Part shown: piece after piece, positions 1-8,289 of the stretch
Position numbering within the stretch: position 1 is the first letter of the stretch
How the letters are laid out: the number at the start of each line of letters is the position of its first letter
DNA from: Nocardia flavorosea
GTDB lineage: Bacteria > Actinomycetota > Actinomycetes > Mycobacteriales > Mycobacteriaceae
DNA: 64,000 nt
Assembly: GCF_015477805.1 (NCBI RefSeq)
Contig: NZ_JADLQL010000007.1
Span: 186,001 to 250,000, forward strand
Direction of reading: 5' to 3'
Made by a program: the position numbers and the translations under genes
Notes under the pieces: generated by a model
What the model saw: the letters and a program-made list of their open reading frames with translations, nothing else
What the model was told of the DNA's origin: nothing
Database searches by the model: none

Positions 1-147
1 GGCCGCCTCGGAATCAAGGCCAGCGGCGGTATCCGCACCGCAGAAGCCGCCACCGAACTGATAACCGCCGGTGCCACCCGCCTGGGACTGTCGCGCACCC
101 GAGCAGTCCTGGAAGGTTTCCCGAATGAGACGGCAAGCCTGACATAA
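1..147 (+). CDS. deoC: Deoxyribose-phosphate aldolase, C-terminal fragment
   Basis: The frame is open from base 1 to TAA at 145-147 and gives the last 48 residues of the protein; the start lies outside the window. The stretch KASGGIRT followed by an AGATRLGLS-type motif is the C-terminal phosphate-binding end of class I DeoC, which splits 2-deoxyribose-5-phosphate into glyceraldehyde-3-phosphate and acetaldehyde. In M. tuberculosis deoC also sits a few genes before murB, which fits this placement. Confidence 0.85.
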   Translation, partial: GRLGIKASGGIRTAEAATELITAGATRLGLSRTRAVLEGFPNETASLT

Positions 148-205
148 GCTCCCCACCGCGCCACATCAACCCGGAACCCCGAGCTCAGGCAAACCCGACC
201 ACACC

Positions 206-931
206 TCAGCAGGAAGTACTGCCCTCGGCCGGCGGCGGCAACTCCGCCCGGCCGCCTTCCAGGTCGATCTCGATACCGTTTTCGGTGACCCGCAGCTCCG
301 TCGGCTCCAGCCCCAGCGGGTAGACCTGCATACTCTCGGTCATCAGGTTCACCACTCCCTCGGCCAGGTCCTCCGGCACCCCGAGGCCCAGGAACTGCGC
401 CTGCCCGACTTCCAGTTGTACCTTCCCGTCCACGATCTGCGGCGTGATCCGGAGTTCGCCCAGCCCGCCGAGCACCGCCATGGTGAGTTGTCCGGCGGCC
501 GGATCGGACCGGACCTCGCTCACGAGACCTTTCAGCGTCTGGGCGATTCCCTCGTTACTCCAGCTGACGTCGGCGTTCGAACTGCCGATCGTGCTACCGC
601 TGTTACTGCCCTCCGGCATCTGAATATCGTGGAATTGCGCGTGTACCTGCATATCGACCGCCGGACCGAACTCCGCACCTTCGCTGTCGACATCCATCCG
701 CGAGACCTTCCCGTCCACCCAGGTGACGAGTAGCGGTTTGGTGCCGAAGCCGACATTGATCTTCGAGCCCATCTCCTTCTCGAATTGGCTGCTGATACAG
801 CTTGCGATCCGGTGCCGCGCATAGGCTTCACCGCCGATCAGCGCGGCGGCCACCAGCACGACGGCGGTGATGACGGCGATGACCGCGGTCCGGCGAGTGA
901 CCTTCGGTACCGACAGGGTCTTGGTGGGCAT
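206..931 (-). CDS. DUF2993 (LmeA-like) envelope protein
   Basis: A 241-residue protein with a short basic N-terminus, one hydrophobic segment at about residues 17-37 (uncleaved anchor or signal peptide) and a soluble extracytoplasmic part. The alternating pattern and motifs such as VDVDSEGAEFGP fit the DUF2993/LmeA family, whose mycobacterial member is a periplasmic phospholipid-binding protein involved in lipomannan maturation. It is convergent with deoC. Family placement comes from overall pattern rather than a diagnostic motif, so the lipid-binding role is inferred. Confidence 0.75.
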   Translation of the reverse strand: MPTKTLSVPKVTRRTAVIAVITAVVLVAAALIGGEAYARHRIASCISSQFEKEMGSKINVGFGTKPLLVTWVDGKVSRMDVDSEGAEFGPAVDMQVHAQFHDIQMPEGSNSGSTIGSSNADVSWSNEGIAQTLKGLVSEVRSDPAAGQLTMAVLGGLGELRITPQIVDGKVQLEVGQAQFLGLGVPEDLAEGVVNLMTESMQVYPLGLEPTELRVTENGIEIDLEGGRAELPPPAEGSTSC

Positions 932-1059
932 GCACGTGATTGTTCCGCATTATTCTGTGCCGGCTCTGAGGCTCCGATATGGGCAGATGATGAACGTGGC
1001 GACGTCAGCGGCGGTCGGCCCCCGGATTTGTGAGATGGACCACATGGCGTGGCAAGGGG

Positions 1060-1857
1060 TCAGGAAGGCGCGACGGTGCTCCAGGGGACGGTCAGCAGGT
1101 TGTCGCGTACGCGGCGGCGCGGGTCGTGGACCGGCCAGCCCTGTTCGCGCAGGAGCCGAGCGGTGGCGCGCCAGCGGATCCGCGGGCCGAATACGGCCTG
1201 TGGGGCGGTATGCGCCCAGGCCAGATCGGCCGCCGACAACAGTGCGTGGATACGTTCCCCGGGGATATTGCGGTGGATGAGTGCCTTGGGAAGTCGTTCG
1301 GCGAGGTCGGAGGGGCGCTCGACGGTCAGCGGATCCCAAGCCAGCGTGAGGCTGCGCGGGCCGGACCGGTCGAGGACCACCCAGGCACAGCGCCGGCCGA
1401 GTTCATCACAGGTTCCCTCGACCAGCAGCCCGTCCGGCGCCAGGCCGGACAGGATCGTCGACCACGCCTCGCTGACCGCGGATTCCGGATACTGGCGCAG
1501 CACGTTGAATGCGCGGACCAGGTTCGGTCGCAGGCCCGCCAATTCGAAACCGCCGCGCGCGAACCGCACACCGTCGCGGGCCGGTACGACGCGGGCCGGG
1601 TCGATTTCCAGGCCCACCACGCGCACATCGGGGCGCACCGAACGCAACCGGGCGGCCAGTTCCAGCGTGGTCCACGGTTGTGCGCCGTAACCGAGGTCCA
1701 CCACCAGTGGGTCGGTGGCGCGGTGCAGTACTTCGGTGATCTGCGGGTCGTGCACGAGGCGGCGGTCACTGCGGCGGAGCCGGTTCGTTCCGGTGGTACC
1801 CCGGGTGACCGTGCCGAGGGGAACGTTCAGTTGCCGGTTTTTTGTTCGTCCAGCCAC
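1060..1857 (-). CDS. Class I SAM-dependent methyltransferase-like protein
   Basis: A 265-residue protein. A Rossmann-type SAM site is visible: VVDLGYGAQPWTTLELA resembles motif I (DxGxGxG, partly altered), then VVGLEIDPARV ending in the acidic residue after strand 2. The product is about the size of small stand-alone methyltransferases, but the substrate is unknown. The GTG start used here overlaps the upstream DUF2505 gene by 31 bases; the next usable start, a GTG about 34 codons in, would remove the overlap but lies just before motif I. The pair is probably translationally coupled. Confidence 0.7.
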   Translation of the reverse strand: MAGRTKNRQLNVPLGTVTRGTTGTNRLRRSDRRLVHDPQITEVLHRATDPLVVDLGYGAQPWTTLELAARLRSVRPDVRVVGLEIDPARVVPARDGVRFARGGFELAGLRPNLVRAFNVLRQYPESAVSEAWSTILSGLAPDGLLVEGTCDELGRRCAWVVLDRSGPRSLTLAWDPLTVERPSDLAERLPKALIHRNIPGERIHALLSAADLAWAHTAPQAVFGPRIRWRATARLLREQGWPVHDPRRRVRDNLLTVPWSTVAPS

Positions 1858-2342
1858 TTCTGGGTCACTTCGGCCTCGGCGCGGAACAGATCGACCAGAT
1901 TCACCAGCATGAGCTGTTCCAGCCGCGGCCCCACCATCGGGATGAACACCTTCGCATCCGAGGAGATACGCATGGTGCAGCCGGTGTCGGTGGGGAAAAG
2001 ACGCATGGTCCCGGTGAGGCTGCCGGGGCCGGCCGGGATGGAGGCGGAGTACTTGCCCTCGACCTCCGGGCCGAACGCGCCGTAGCTCTCTTTCCGGGTG
2101 ATGACCATATCCTTGCGCATCACCGACTGCGCGATCTCCGGCAGCATTTCCCGGGGCAGGATGTGATGCAGCACGACATCGATCCCGTCCTCGCTCGCAT
2201 TGATGGAGACCACCTCGTTGGGCGAGTACTTCCGCATTTCGACCATCCGGGCTTCCCAGTAGTCCCGGTTCGTCAGCGCCGCGTACACCTCTTTGGTGGT
2301 GTGCAGCGGGTAGCGGGCGGAGTAGTCGAGTCGGCGAGCCAT
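1827..2342 (-). CDS. DUF2505 domain protein
   Basis: A 171-residue cytosolic protein of the START-like DUF2505 family of actinobacteria. Typical features are the N-terminal ARRLDYSARYPLHTTKEVYAAL segment with YWEARM, and a C-terminal amphipathic helix. It is followed at its 3' end by the overlapping methyltransferase gene and preceded by a paralogous DUF2505 gene on the same strand, so the three form a likely operon read away from murB. Function is unknown; the fold suggests binding of a hydrophobic ligand. Confidence 0.8.
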   Translation of the reverse strand: MARRLDYSARYPLHTTKEVYAALTNRDYWEARMVEMRKYSPNEVVSINASEDGIDVVLHHILPREMLPEIAQSVMRKDMVITRKESYGAFGPEVEGKYSASIPAGPGSLTGTMRLFPTDTGCTMRISSDAKVFIPMVGPRLEQLMLVNLVDLFRAEAEVTQKWLDEQKTGN

Positions 2343-2401
2343 GCGCGGTAGGTTACCGTCCGGTTGCGTCCCGGCGGGCCGGAGGCCGGGCAGCGGTCGT
2401 G

Positions 2402-2890
2402 CTACTGGTGTTCGGCGATCCAGCCGTTGGTGAATTCGGTCTCCTCGGCCAGCAGTTCGGTGAGGCGTTCGCCGATGGCCTCCTCGATCTTGCGGCCGAA
2501 CAGCGGAACCTTCACCTCGATCGACCCGGAGATTTCGGCGAGGGCGCCGGTGGCATCGTCGGTGGCGGTGATGGTGCCGCGCACCTCCGCGGGCGCGCCC
2601 TCGACCCGGGCCTCGAAACTACCGGTGGTCCCGGACCACAGCTCGGTACGCGGAATGATCAGATCGCCGGGGTGTACGGCGGTGATGGCGGGCGGCAGCA
2701 GATCGGCCGGAATGGACTGCACGACCTCGATGCGAACCTGTTCACCGTCCACCTGGAGGGAGACGAACCGGGCATTGGGCCCGCCCACCGCGGCGATACG
2801 GTCCTGCCAGTACTTCTCGGTGCGGAACGCTTCGCGTACCGCGGCAACCGGGTGAGAATAGCGAGCCGTATACGCCAGCGCTGTAGCCAT
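2402..2890 (-). CDS. DUF2505 domain protein (paralogue)
   Basis: A 162-residue paralogue of the neighbouring DUF2505 protein. It shares the N-terminal pattern ALAYTARYSHPVAAVREAF and the YWQDRI motif, and ends in a charged helix (TEFTNGWIAEHQ) matching the VTQKWLDEQ end of its partner. This suggests an old tandem duplication. The ATG start lies only 24 bases from the divergent murB start, so the two promoters must overlap or sit inside each other's genes. Function unknown. Confidence 0.8.
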   Translation of the reverse strand: MATALAYTARYSHPVAAVREAFRTEKYWQDRIAAVGGPNARFVSLQVDGEQVRIEVVQSIPADLLPPAITAVHPGDLIIPRTELWSGTTGSFEARVEGAPAEVRGTITATDDATGALAEISGSIEVKVPLFGRKIEEAIGERLTELLAEETEFTNGWIAEHQ

Positions 2891-2902
2891 GACCGAACAC
2901 GC

Positions 2903-2908
2903 TACCGT
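2903..2908 (+). promoter_or_regulatory. -10 box of murB, leaderless spacing
   Basis: TACCGT matches the actinobacterial TANNNT -10 consensus and is followed by six bases and then the GTG start of murB. That spacing would put transcription initiation at or beside the start codon, and no Shine-Dalgarno sequence is present. No convincing -35 element was seen. This is inference from spacing. Confidence 0.5.
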
Positions 2909-2914
2909 CTGGGC

Positions 2915-4021
2915 GTGCGAACTTCTCGGGTTGTCCCCGCGGACGAACTACGGCAGCTGCTGGCCGGAACGGGTGCGCTGGTGCGTGCCGCGGTACCGCT
3001 GGCGGAGTTGACGACGCTGCGGGTCGGCGGGCGGGCGACGGTCGCCGAATGCGCCGGCACCGAGGCACTGGTGGCGACGATCCGCGCGCTGGACGCGGCC
3101 GGGGTTCCGGTGGTGCTGCTCGCCGGCGGATCCAACCTGCTCGTTTCCGACGATGAGGTGCCCGGGGTAGTGGTCCGGATCGCGACCGAGGGAGTCGACC
3201 TGGGGGCCGATTCGGTGACCGCGGAAGCGGGGGCGAACTGGGACGCGGTGGTCGCGAAAACCGTGCGCGCCGGGTTCGGGGGTCTGGAATGCCTGTCGGG
3301 GATTCCAGGGGCGGCCGGGGCCACGCCCGTACAGAATGTCGGCGCATACGGCGTGGAGGTCGCCGACCTGCTGCGCCGGGTGCGGTTGCTCGATCGGGCG
3401 ACCGGCGACACCCATTGGGTCGAGCCTGCTGAACTCGGATTCGGGTATCGGACGAGCCGCCTCAAACACCGGTCCGATGCGGTGGTGCTGGCAGTGGAGT
3501 TCGCCCTCGACCCCACCGGTGCGAGCGCCCCGCTGCGGTATCGCGAACTCGCGGAACGGCTGGGTGCCGCGGAAGGCGAAAGCCGTCCGGCGGCGGCCGT
3601 TCGCGAAACGGTTCTCGGCCTGCGGGCCGGGAAGGGGATGGTGCTCGACCCCGCCGATCACGACACCTGGAGCGCCGGCTCCTTCTTCACCAACCCCGTG
3701 GTCGGCCACGACCGGGTGGATCGGGTGCGCGCCGCGATCCGGGAGCAGCTCGGCGAGGTGAAGGTGCCCGAATTTCCCGCCGTGGACGGTGTGAAATTCT
3801 CCGCCGGCTGGTTGATCGAACGCGCCGGCTTCGCCAAGGGCTTCCCGGGCCCCGATGCCGCCGCCCGGTTGTCGACGAAGCACACGCTGGCCCTCACCAA
3901 CCGCGGCGCGGCCACCGCCGCCGATATCGTCGCGCTGGCGCGCACCGTGCGCGACGGTGTGGCCGACCGATTCGGTATCGCGTTGACGCCTGAACCGGTC
4001 ACGGTCGGCGTGGAGATCTGA
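2915..4021 (+). CDS. murB: UDP-N-acetylenolpyruvoylglucosamine reductase
   Basis: MurB reduces UDP-GlcNAc-enolpyruvate to UDP-MurNAc with NADPH and FAD in cytoplasmic peptidoglycan precursor synthesis. The 368 residues show the FAD-binding PLAELTTLRVGG and LLAGGSNLLVSDDE segments, LSGIPGAAGATPVQNVGAYG, the FGYRTSRLK motif, GSFFTNPVV with the catalytic serine, and the C-terminal LSTKHTLALTNRG. The frame stays open far upstream, but homology begins near RTSRVVPADEL. The GTG at 2915 is chosen because it clears the divergent gene and follows a well-spaced -10 box. Confidence 0.95.
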   Translation: MRTSRVVPADELRQLLAGTGALVRAAVPLAELTTLRVGGRATVAECAGTEALVATIRALDAAGVPVVLLAGGSNLLVSDDEVPGVVVRIATEGVDLGADSVTAEAGANWDAVVAKTVRAGFGGLECLSGIPGAAGATPVQNVGAYGVEVADLLRRVRLLDRATGDTHWVEPAELGFGYRTSRLKHRSDAVVLAVEFALDPTGASAPLRYRELAERLGAAEGESRPAAAVRETVLGLRAGKGMVLDPADHDTWSAGSFFTNPVVGHDRVDRVRAAIREQLGEVKVPEFPAVDGVKFSAGWLIERAGFAKGFPGPDAAARLSTKHTLALTNRGAATAADIVALARTVRDGVADRFGIALTPEPVTVGVEI

Positions 4022-4251
4022 CCGCACCGACCGCCTGCGCGCGGGTGCAGCCCGGCTGCCCGCCACTGCCGATCGCGTAGGCGTCGCAATCGGGCAGATG
4101 ATGCCGGCGGTTCTCCGAGTTCGGCGCATTGACCTGGTGCCCGGCGGTGCGGACCCGCCGTCCGGCAACGAGACACTCACTCCGGTATGCGCTCGTTTCG
4201 AACCGGGGACCGGGGGTGGGGCCCAGGCCGGGGAGGATCAGGCCGGCGCGG

Positions 4252-4986
4252 TCAGTTACGGCGAGCGAAACGGCCCGGACCGGCCTGGTCGCGGGGTTTG
4301 ACGATGATCTGGTCCAGGTTCACGTGCGGCGGACGGCTCGCGGCGAAGGCGACGATTTCGGCGATGTCCTGGGCCATGAGCGGGTCGATACCCTCATAGA
4401 CCTTCGCGGCACGCTCGGTATCACCGTCGAAACGGACCAGTGAGAACTCCGTTTCGACCGCGCCGGGCGCGATCTCGGTGAGACGGACCGGCTGCCCGAG
4501 CAGTTCACCGCGCAAGGTGCGATGCAGCACGGCCTGGGCATGTTTCGCCGAGGTGTAGCCGGAGCCGTTGTCGTAGGCGTGGAACGCCGCGACCGAGGTG
4601 ATGGTGACGATCAGGCCGTCGCCGGAGGCGATGAGTTTCGGTAGCAGGGCCTTGGTCATCCGGAGGGTGCCCAGCACATTGGTTTCCCACATCCAGCGCC
4701 AGTCGTCGAGATCGGCCTCGGCGACAGTCGCCAGCCCTTTGGCCCCGCCCGCGTTGTTGACCAGTACGTTCGCGCTGTCGATCGCTTCGGCGAAGGCCGC
4801 GACCGATTCGTCGGAGGTGACGTCGAGCGCGAGCGCGGTACCGCCGATCTCGGCCGCCAGCTCCTGCAGCCGGTCGACCCGGCGGGCGCCCACATAAACG
4901 TGGTAGCCCTGCTTCGCGAGTTCCCGTGCCGTGGCTTCCCCGATCCCCGAGCTGGCCCCCGTGACGACAGCAGTGCGTTTACCCAT
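4252..4986 (-). CDS. Short-chain dehydrogenase/reductase
   Basis: A 244-residue classical SDR. It has the cofactor motif TGASSGIGEA near residue 10, LVNNAGG, the catalytic Ser near ITSVAAF, and YTSAKHA giving the Tyr-Lys pair. The Arg at the end of strand 2 (GARRVDR) favours NADP(H). The substrate is unknown. It matches Rv0484c by position next to murB. The ATG at 4986 starts exactly at the usual SDR N-terminus (MGKRTAVVTG); the much longer open frame upstream is uninterrupted noise antisense to the hydrolase gene. Confidence 0.88.
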   Translation of the reverse strand: MGKRTAVVTGASSGIGEATARELAKQGYHVYVGARRVDRLQELAAEIGGTALALDVTSDESVAAFAEAIDSANVLVNNAGGAKGLATVAEADLDDWRWMWETNVLGTLRMTKALLPKLIASGDGLIVTITSVAAFHAYDNGSGYTSAKHAQAVLHRTLRGELLGQPVRLTEIAPGAVETEFSLVRFDGDTERAAKVYEGIDPLMAQDIAEIVAFAASRPPHVNLDQIIVKPRDQAGPGRFARRN

Positions 4987-5064
4987 GCCCCCGATCCTAA
5001 TTACCCGCTCTCCACCCAAGCCTCTCAGCGGCCCTACTCCCATTCGCGCAGGGGCCCTGAACCC

Positions 5065-5083
5065 GCGCTGCCGTAGGCAGCGC
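5065..5083 (+). repeat. 8-bp-stem hairpin with GTA loop
   Basis: GCGCTGCC-GTA-GGCAGCGC is a perfect 8-bp stem with a three-base loop, followed by AATATG, ending 11 bases before the hydrolase start. A near-identical architecture (GCGGCGCC-GCA-GGCGCCGC then AAAATA) lies before the thioesterase gene at 20354-20372. It lacks a U-tract, so it is not a classic terminator. Confidence 0.55.
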
Positions 5084-5094
5084 AATATGACACC

Positions 5095-5919
5095 GTGATC
5101 AAGGAAGCGCGCAGTATCGACGGCACCGGCATCGTTTATCGGATCGACGGACCCGCGGACGCACCGCCGTTGGTGCTCGTGCACGGCTGGGCGGCGGATC
5201 TGCGCTGCTGGGGGCGGGTATTCGCCGAGTTCGCCGCCGAGTTCCGGGTGCTCGCGGTGGATCTGCGCGGACACGGCTACTCTGGAGCGCCCGCTACGGG
5301 CTACGACCAGCCGAAGAACTGGGCCGGCGATATCGCGGCGGTACTGGCAGCGGAATCGATCGAATCGGGCGCGGTGCTGCTGGGGTGGTCCTACGGCGGG
5401 ATCGTGATCAGCGATTATCTCGCCGAGTACGGCACCGGCGTGATCGCGGGAGCGGTTTTCACCGGGGCGATGGCCAATATCGGCCGGGGTGTGCCGGGTG
5501 CCGAGGTCGGCGCGGCGATGCAGCAGGCCATTCCGAGTGTGTTCGAGGAGCGCCCGGGCCGGGCGATGCGCGGGTTCGCCGCATTCGGCAACGCCAATAC
5601 CGGGGACGGCGCTGACAAGGGCGCGGATGCACAGCGTTTGTACGGGGCGAGTCTGGCCACTCCGCCGTTCGTCCGGAAGGCGCTGTTCTATCGCTCGGTG
5701 GACAACACCGAGACTTTGCGGGGGCTCGACATTCCGGTGCTGGTGCTGCACGGTTCGGCCGATCCGGTGGTACCGGTCGCCGACGGCCGCTATATCGCCG
5801 AAACCGCGCCGCGGGGCCGGGCGTCGATCTGGGCGGGGGCTCAGCACGGGCTGTTCATCGAGGACCCGGATCGGTTCGTCGCCGAGGTTCGCGATTTCGC
5901 TCGGGAGTGCGCGCGGTGA
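5095..5919 (+). CDS. Alpha/beta hydrolase
   Basis: A 274-residue cytosolic alpha/beta hydrolase. The oxyanion motif is HGWAADLRCW near residue 30, the nucleophile elbow is GWSYGG with Ser99, the acid is in HGSADPVVP near residue 223, and the histidine is in AQHGLF near residue 250. It resembles the haloperoxidase/epoxide hydrolase-like group, but substrate cannot be read from sequence. The start is GTG at 5095; the nearby ATG runs into a stop at once. Confidence 0.85.
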   Translation: MIKEARSIDGTGIVYRIDGPADAPPLVLVHGWAADLRCWGRVFAEFAAEFRVLAVDLRGHGYSGAPATGYDQPKNWAGDIAAVLAAESIESGAVLLGWSYGGIVISDYLAEYGTGVIAGAVFTGAMANIGRGVPGAEVGAAMQQAIPSVFEERPGRAMRGFAAFGNANTGDGADKGADAQRLYGASLATPPFVRKALFYRSVDNTETLRGLDIPVLVLHGSADPVVPVADGRYIAETAPRGRASIWAGAQHGLFIEDPDRFVAEVRDFARECAR

Positions 5920-6296
5920 TCCGGAGCTGAGCAGCGACGTGCGTGGTGAGGCCGTAGGCATTGCGGCGCGCTCCTGCGAAGTCCGGATGTGCACCTCGGG
6001 CGGCGCGCGAGGGATCCGTTCGACAGGACTGTGAAGATGCGCGCGGACGCCCCCGGGCGCGGACTTCACGGGACACGGCAGATCGGGAGCGACCGACACT
6101 GCGAACTCGCACCCCCTGCCGTCGGAGTCGCCGAGCCCGAGCGGGGCGGCCGACACGCGTTCCTGGGGTCTGCGCTGGTGTCGTCGGCCGGACCCGTTAT
6201 GCACGGTGCGGGCAGATGCGGCGCGGAATCGGCCGGGTGTGATCACTTTCACGCCGCGGGAAGGAGCCGTCGGGCCGCTGTGTTGCACCGTGCAAT
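5920..6296. other. Intergenic region without a recognised gene
   Basis: These 377 bases between the hydrolase and mshA hold no reading frame with a start, ribosome-binding site and coding-like composition. In M. tuberculosis the ROK regulator gene Rv0485 occupies this relative position, but here the ROK gene lies two genes downstream instead. The mshA promoter must be inside this region; no clear box was found. Confidence 0.5.
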
Positions 6297-7637
6297 ATGG
6301 ACATCGTGAGTGAACGCCCGGACCGACGGCCGAACCGTATCGCCGTACTGACGGTGCACACCTCACCACTGGCCCAGCCCGGTACCGGCGATGCCGGCGG
6401 CATGAACGTCTATGTGCTGCAGACCGCCGAACAGCTGGCCCAGCGGGGAACCGAGGTGGAGATTTTCACTCGGGCCACCTCCTCGGACCTGCCGCCGGTG
6501 CAGGAAGCCGCGCCCGGCGTGCTGGTGCGCAATGTCGTGGCGGGGCCGTTCGAGGGCCTGGACAAACACGATCTGCCGACCCAGCTGTGCCCGTTCACCG
6601 CGGAGGTGCTGCGGCAGGAGGCCAGGCAGGTGCCCGGCTATTACGACCTGGTGCATTCGCACTACTGGCTGTCCGGCCAGGTCGGCTGGCTGGCGCGGGA
6701 TCGCTGGCGGGTACCGCTGGTGCATACCGCGCACACCTTGGCCGCGGTGAAGAACGCCGCGCTGGCCGACGGTGATTCGCCCGAACCGGTGACTCGCGAG
6801 ATCGGTGAGAAACAGGTGATCGCCGAAGCCGATCGGCTCACTGCGAACACCGCCCGGGAAGCCCGGCAACTGGTCGATCTGTACGGCGCGCCACCCGAGC
6901 GTATCGATATCGTGCCGCCCGGTGCGGACCTCACCCGTTACCGCCCCGGCGACCGGGCGGCCGCGCGCGCCGTACTCGGGCTCGCCGCCGATGAGGAAAT
7001 CGTCGCGTTCGTCGGCCGGATACAGCCGTTGAAAGCGCCGGATGTGCTGGTCCGGGCGGTTGCCGAGACGATCCGGCGGCGGCCGGGTCGTAAGCTGCGC
7101 GCGCTGATCGTCGGCGGTCCGTCGGGGTCCGGACTGGAACGTCCGGACGCGCTCATCGAACTCGCGGACCAGCTCGGTATCAGCGACCAGGTGACCTTCC
7201 TGCCACCGCAGCCCGCCGACCGGCTGGTGCTGGTGTACCGGGCCGCGAACCTGGTGGCGGTGCCGAGCTACAACGAATCGTTCGGCTTGGTCGCGCTGGA
7301 AGCGCAGGCCAGCGGCACCCCGGTGCTCGCGGCGGCGGTCGGGGGCCTGGGGACCGCGGTCCGGCACGAACACAGCGGGCTGCTCGTGGCGGGGCATCGC
7401 ATACCCGATTGGGCGGGCGCCCTGGAGTATCTGCTGGACGATCCCGCCCGGCTGGATCTGATGGGCCGGCGCGCCGTGGCGCATGCCGCGGATTTCTCCT
7501 GGGCCCATACCGCCGACAAACTGCTCGCCAGCTATACCGCCGCGCTGTCCGGCTCCGGCCGTGCTCCCACTATCCTCGGCGAGAACCAGGCCAGATCGCG
7601 GGCGCTGTGGCGGCGCCGGACGGGAGTGCTCCGATGA
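6297..7637 (+). CDS. mshA: D-inositol-3-phosphate glycosyltransferase
   Basis: First enzyme of mycothiol biosynthesis: it transfers GlcNAc from UDP-GlcNAc to 1L-myo-inositol-1-phosphate. The 446-residue GT4 protein shows HTSPLAQPGTGDAGGMNVYV at the acceptor site, HSHYWLSGQVGWLA, FVGRIQPLKAPDVL at the start of the nucleotide-sugar domain, and SYNESFGLVALEAQASG, whose glutamates bind the sugar nucleotide. It overlaps the ybjN-like gene by four bases (ATGA). A GTG at 6306 is an alternative start three codons in. Confidence 0.95.
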   Translation: MDIVSERPDRRPNRIAVLTVHTSPLAQPGTGDAGGMNVYVLQTAEQLAQRGTEVEIFTRATSSDLPPVQEAAPGVLVRNVVAGPFEGLDKHDLPTQLCPFTAEVLRQEARQVPGYYDLVHSHYWLSGQVGWLARDRWRVPLVHTAHTLAAVKNAALADGDSPEPVTREIGEKQVIAEADRLTANTAREARQLVDLYGAPPERIDIVPPGADLTRYRPGDRAAARAVLGLAADEEIVAFVGRIQPLKAPDVLVRAVAETIRRRPGRKLRALIVGGPSGSGLERPDALIELADQLGISDQVTFLPPQPADRLVLVYRAANLVAVPSYNESFGLVALEAQASGTPVLAAAVGGLGTAVRHEHSGLLVAGHRIPDWAGALEYLLDDPARLDLMGRRAVAHAADFSWAHTADKLLASYTAALSGSGRAPTILGENQARSRALWRRRTGVLR

Positions 7638-8131
7638 GCGAGGTGCCCGAGACCGCGCGGATCGTCGAAGAGACATTGCGTGACCGGGAGATCGAATACA
7701 CCCGCCCCGCGGAGGACGTATTCGTCGCGGTACTGCCCGGCGAGCGGAAACTGAAAACCAATGTGATGCTCACTGTGGGCGGCCACGGCGTGCGGTTCGA
7801 ATCGTTCGTCTGCCGTAAGCCCGACGAGAACTTCGAAGGCGTCTACAAATTCCTGCTACGCCGTAACCGGCGGCTCTACGGTGTTGCCTACACCCTGGAC
7901 AAGGTGGGCGATATCTACCTGGTCGGCCGCGCCGCCACCCATTCGGTGACGGCCGAGGAACTGGACCGTATCTTCGGCCAGATACTCGAAGCGGTGGACG
8001 GCGATTTCAACACGCTGCTCGAACTCGGATTCGCCGAATCCATCCGCCGGGAATGGAAGTGGCGGGTATCGCGCGGCGAATCACTGAAAAACCTGCGCGC
8101 CTTCGAACATCTGGTGGACGGAAACTCCTGA
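7634..8131 (+). CDS. YbjN domain protein
   Basis: A 165-residue cytosolic protein of the YbjN (type III secretion chaperone-like) family, homologous by position and content to Rv0487 downstream of mshA. Visible family features are the EDVFVAVLPGERKLKTN strand pair and the C-terminal ALL-like helix region ending LRAFEHLVDG. Its ATG overlaps the mshA stop, so expression is coupled to mshA. Its molecular role is unknown. Confidence 0.85.
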   Translation: MSEVPETARIVEETLRDREIEYTRPAEDVFVAVLPGERKLKTNVMLTVGGHGVRFESFVCRKPDENFEGVYKFLLRRNRRLYGVAYTLDKVGDIYLVGRAATHSVTAEELDRIFGQILEAVDGDFNTLLELGFAESIRREWKWRVSRGESLKNLRAFEHLVDGNS

Positions 8132-8289
8132 GCGGTCGCGGGCGGCGCGATCTCTCGTTCGAGAAAGCCCGGCATGTTGTCGATCACCCGGCGAATATGG
8201 GTGACAATCGGCGGATCCGGGGAATTATGCGAGCTGCCGGCGGCACGGAGGCGTCCGGCACTGCGGACGGGCCGGCTATGGAGGCGTGA

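Noticed and set aside
2948..4180. 410-residue open frame on the minus strand across murB
   Set aside because: It is antisense to a clear murB gene, has no family motif and is Arg/His/Gly-rich, as expected from frames opposite GC-rich coding sequence.
4987..6369. Open frame extending the short-chain dehydrogenase N-terminus by about 460 residues
   Set aside because: The extension is antisense to the alpha/beta hydrolase, has no recognisable domain, and the SDR fold begins exactly at the ATG at 4986.
8053..8289. 78-residue frame between ybjN and the ROK gene
   Set aside because: It overlaps the end of the YbjN gene in another frame, lacks a ribosome-binding site and has no family; likely chance.
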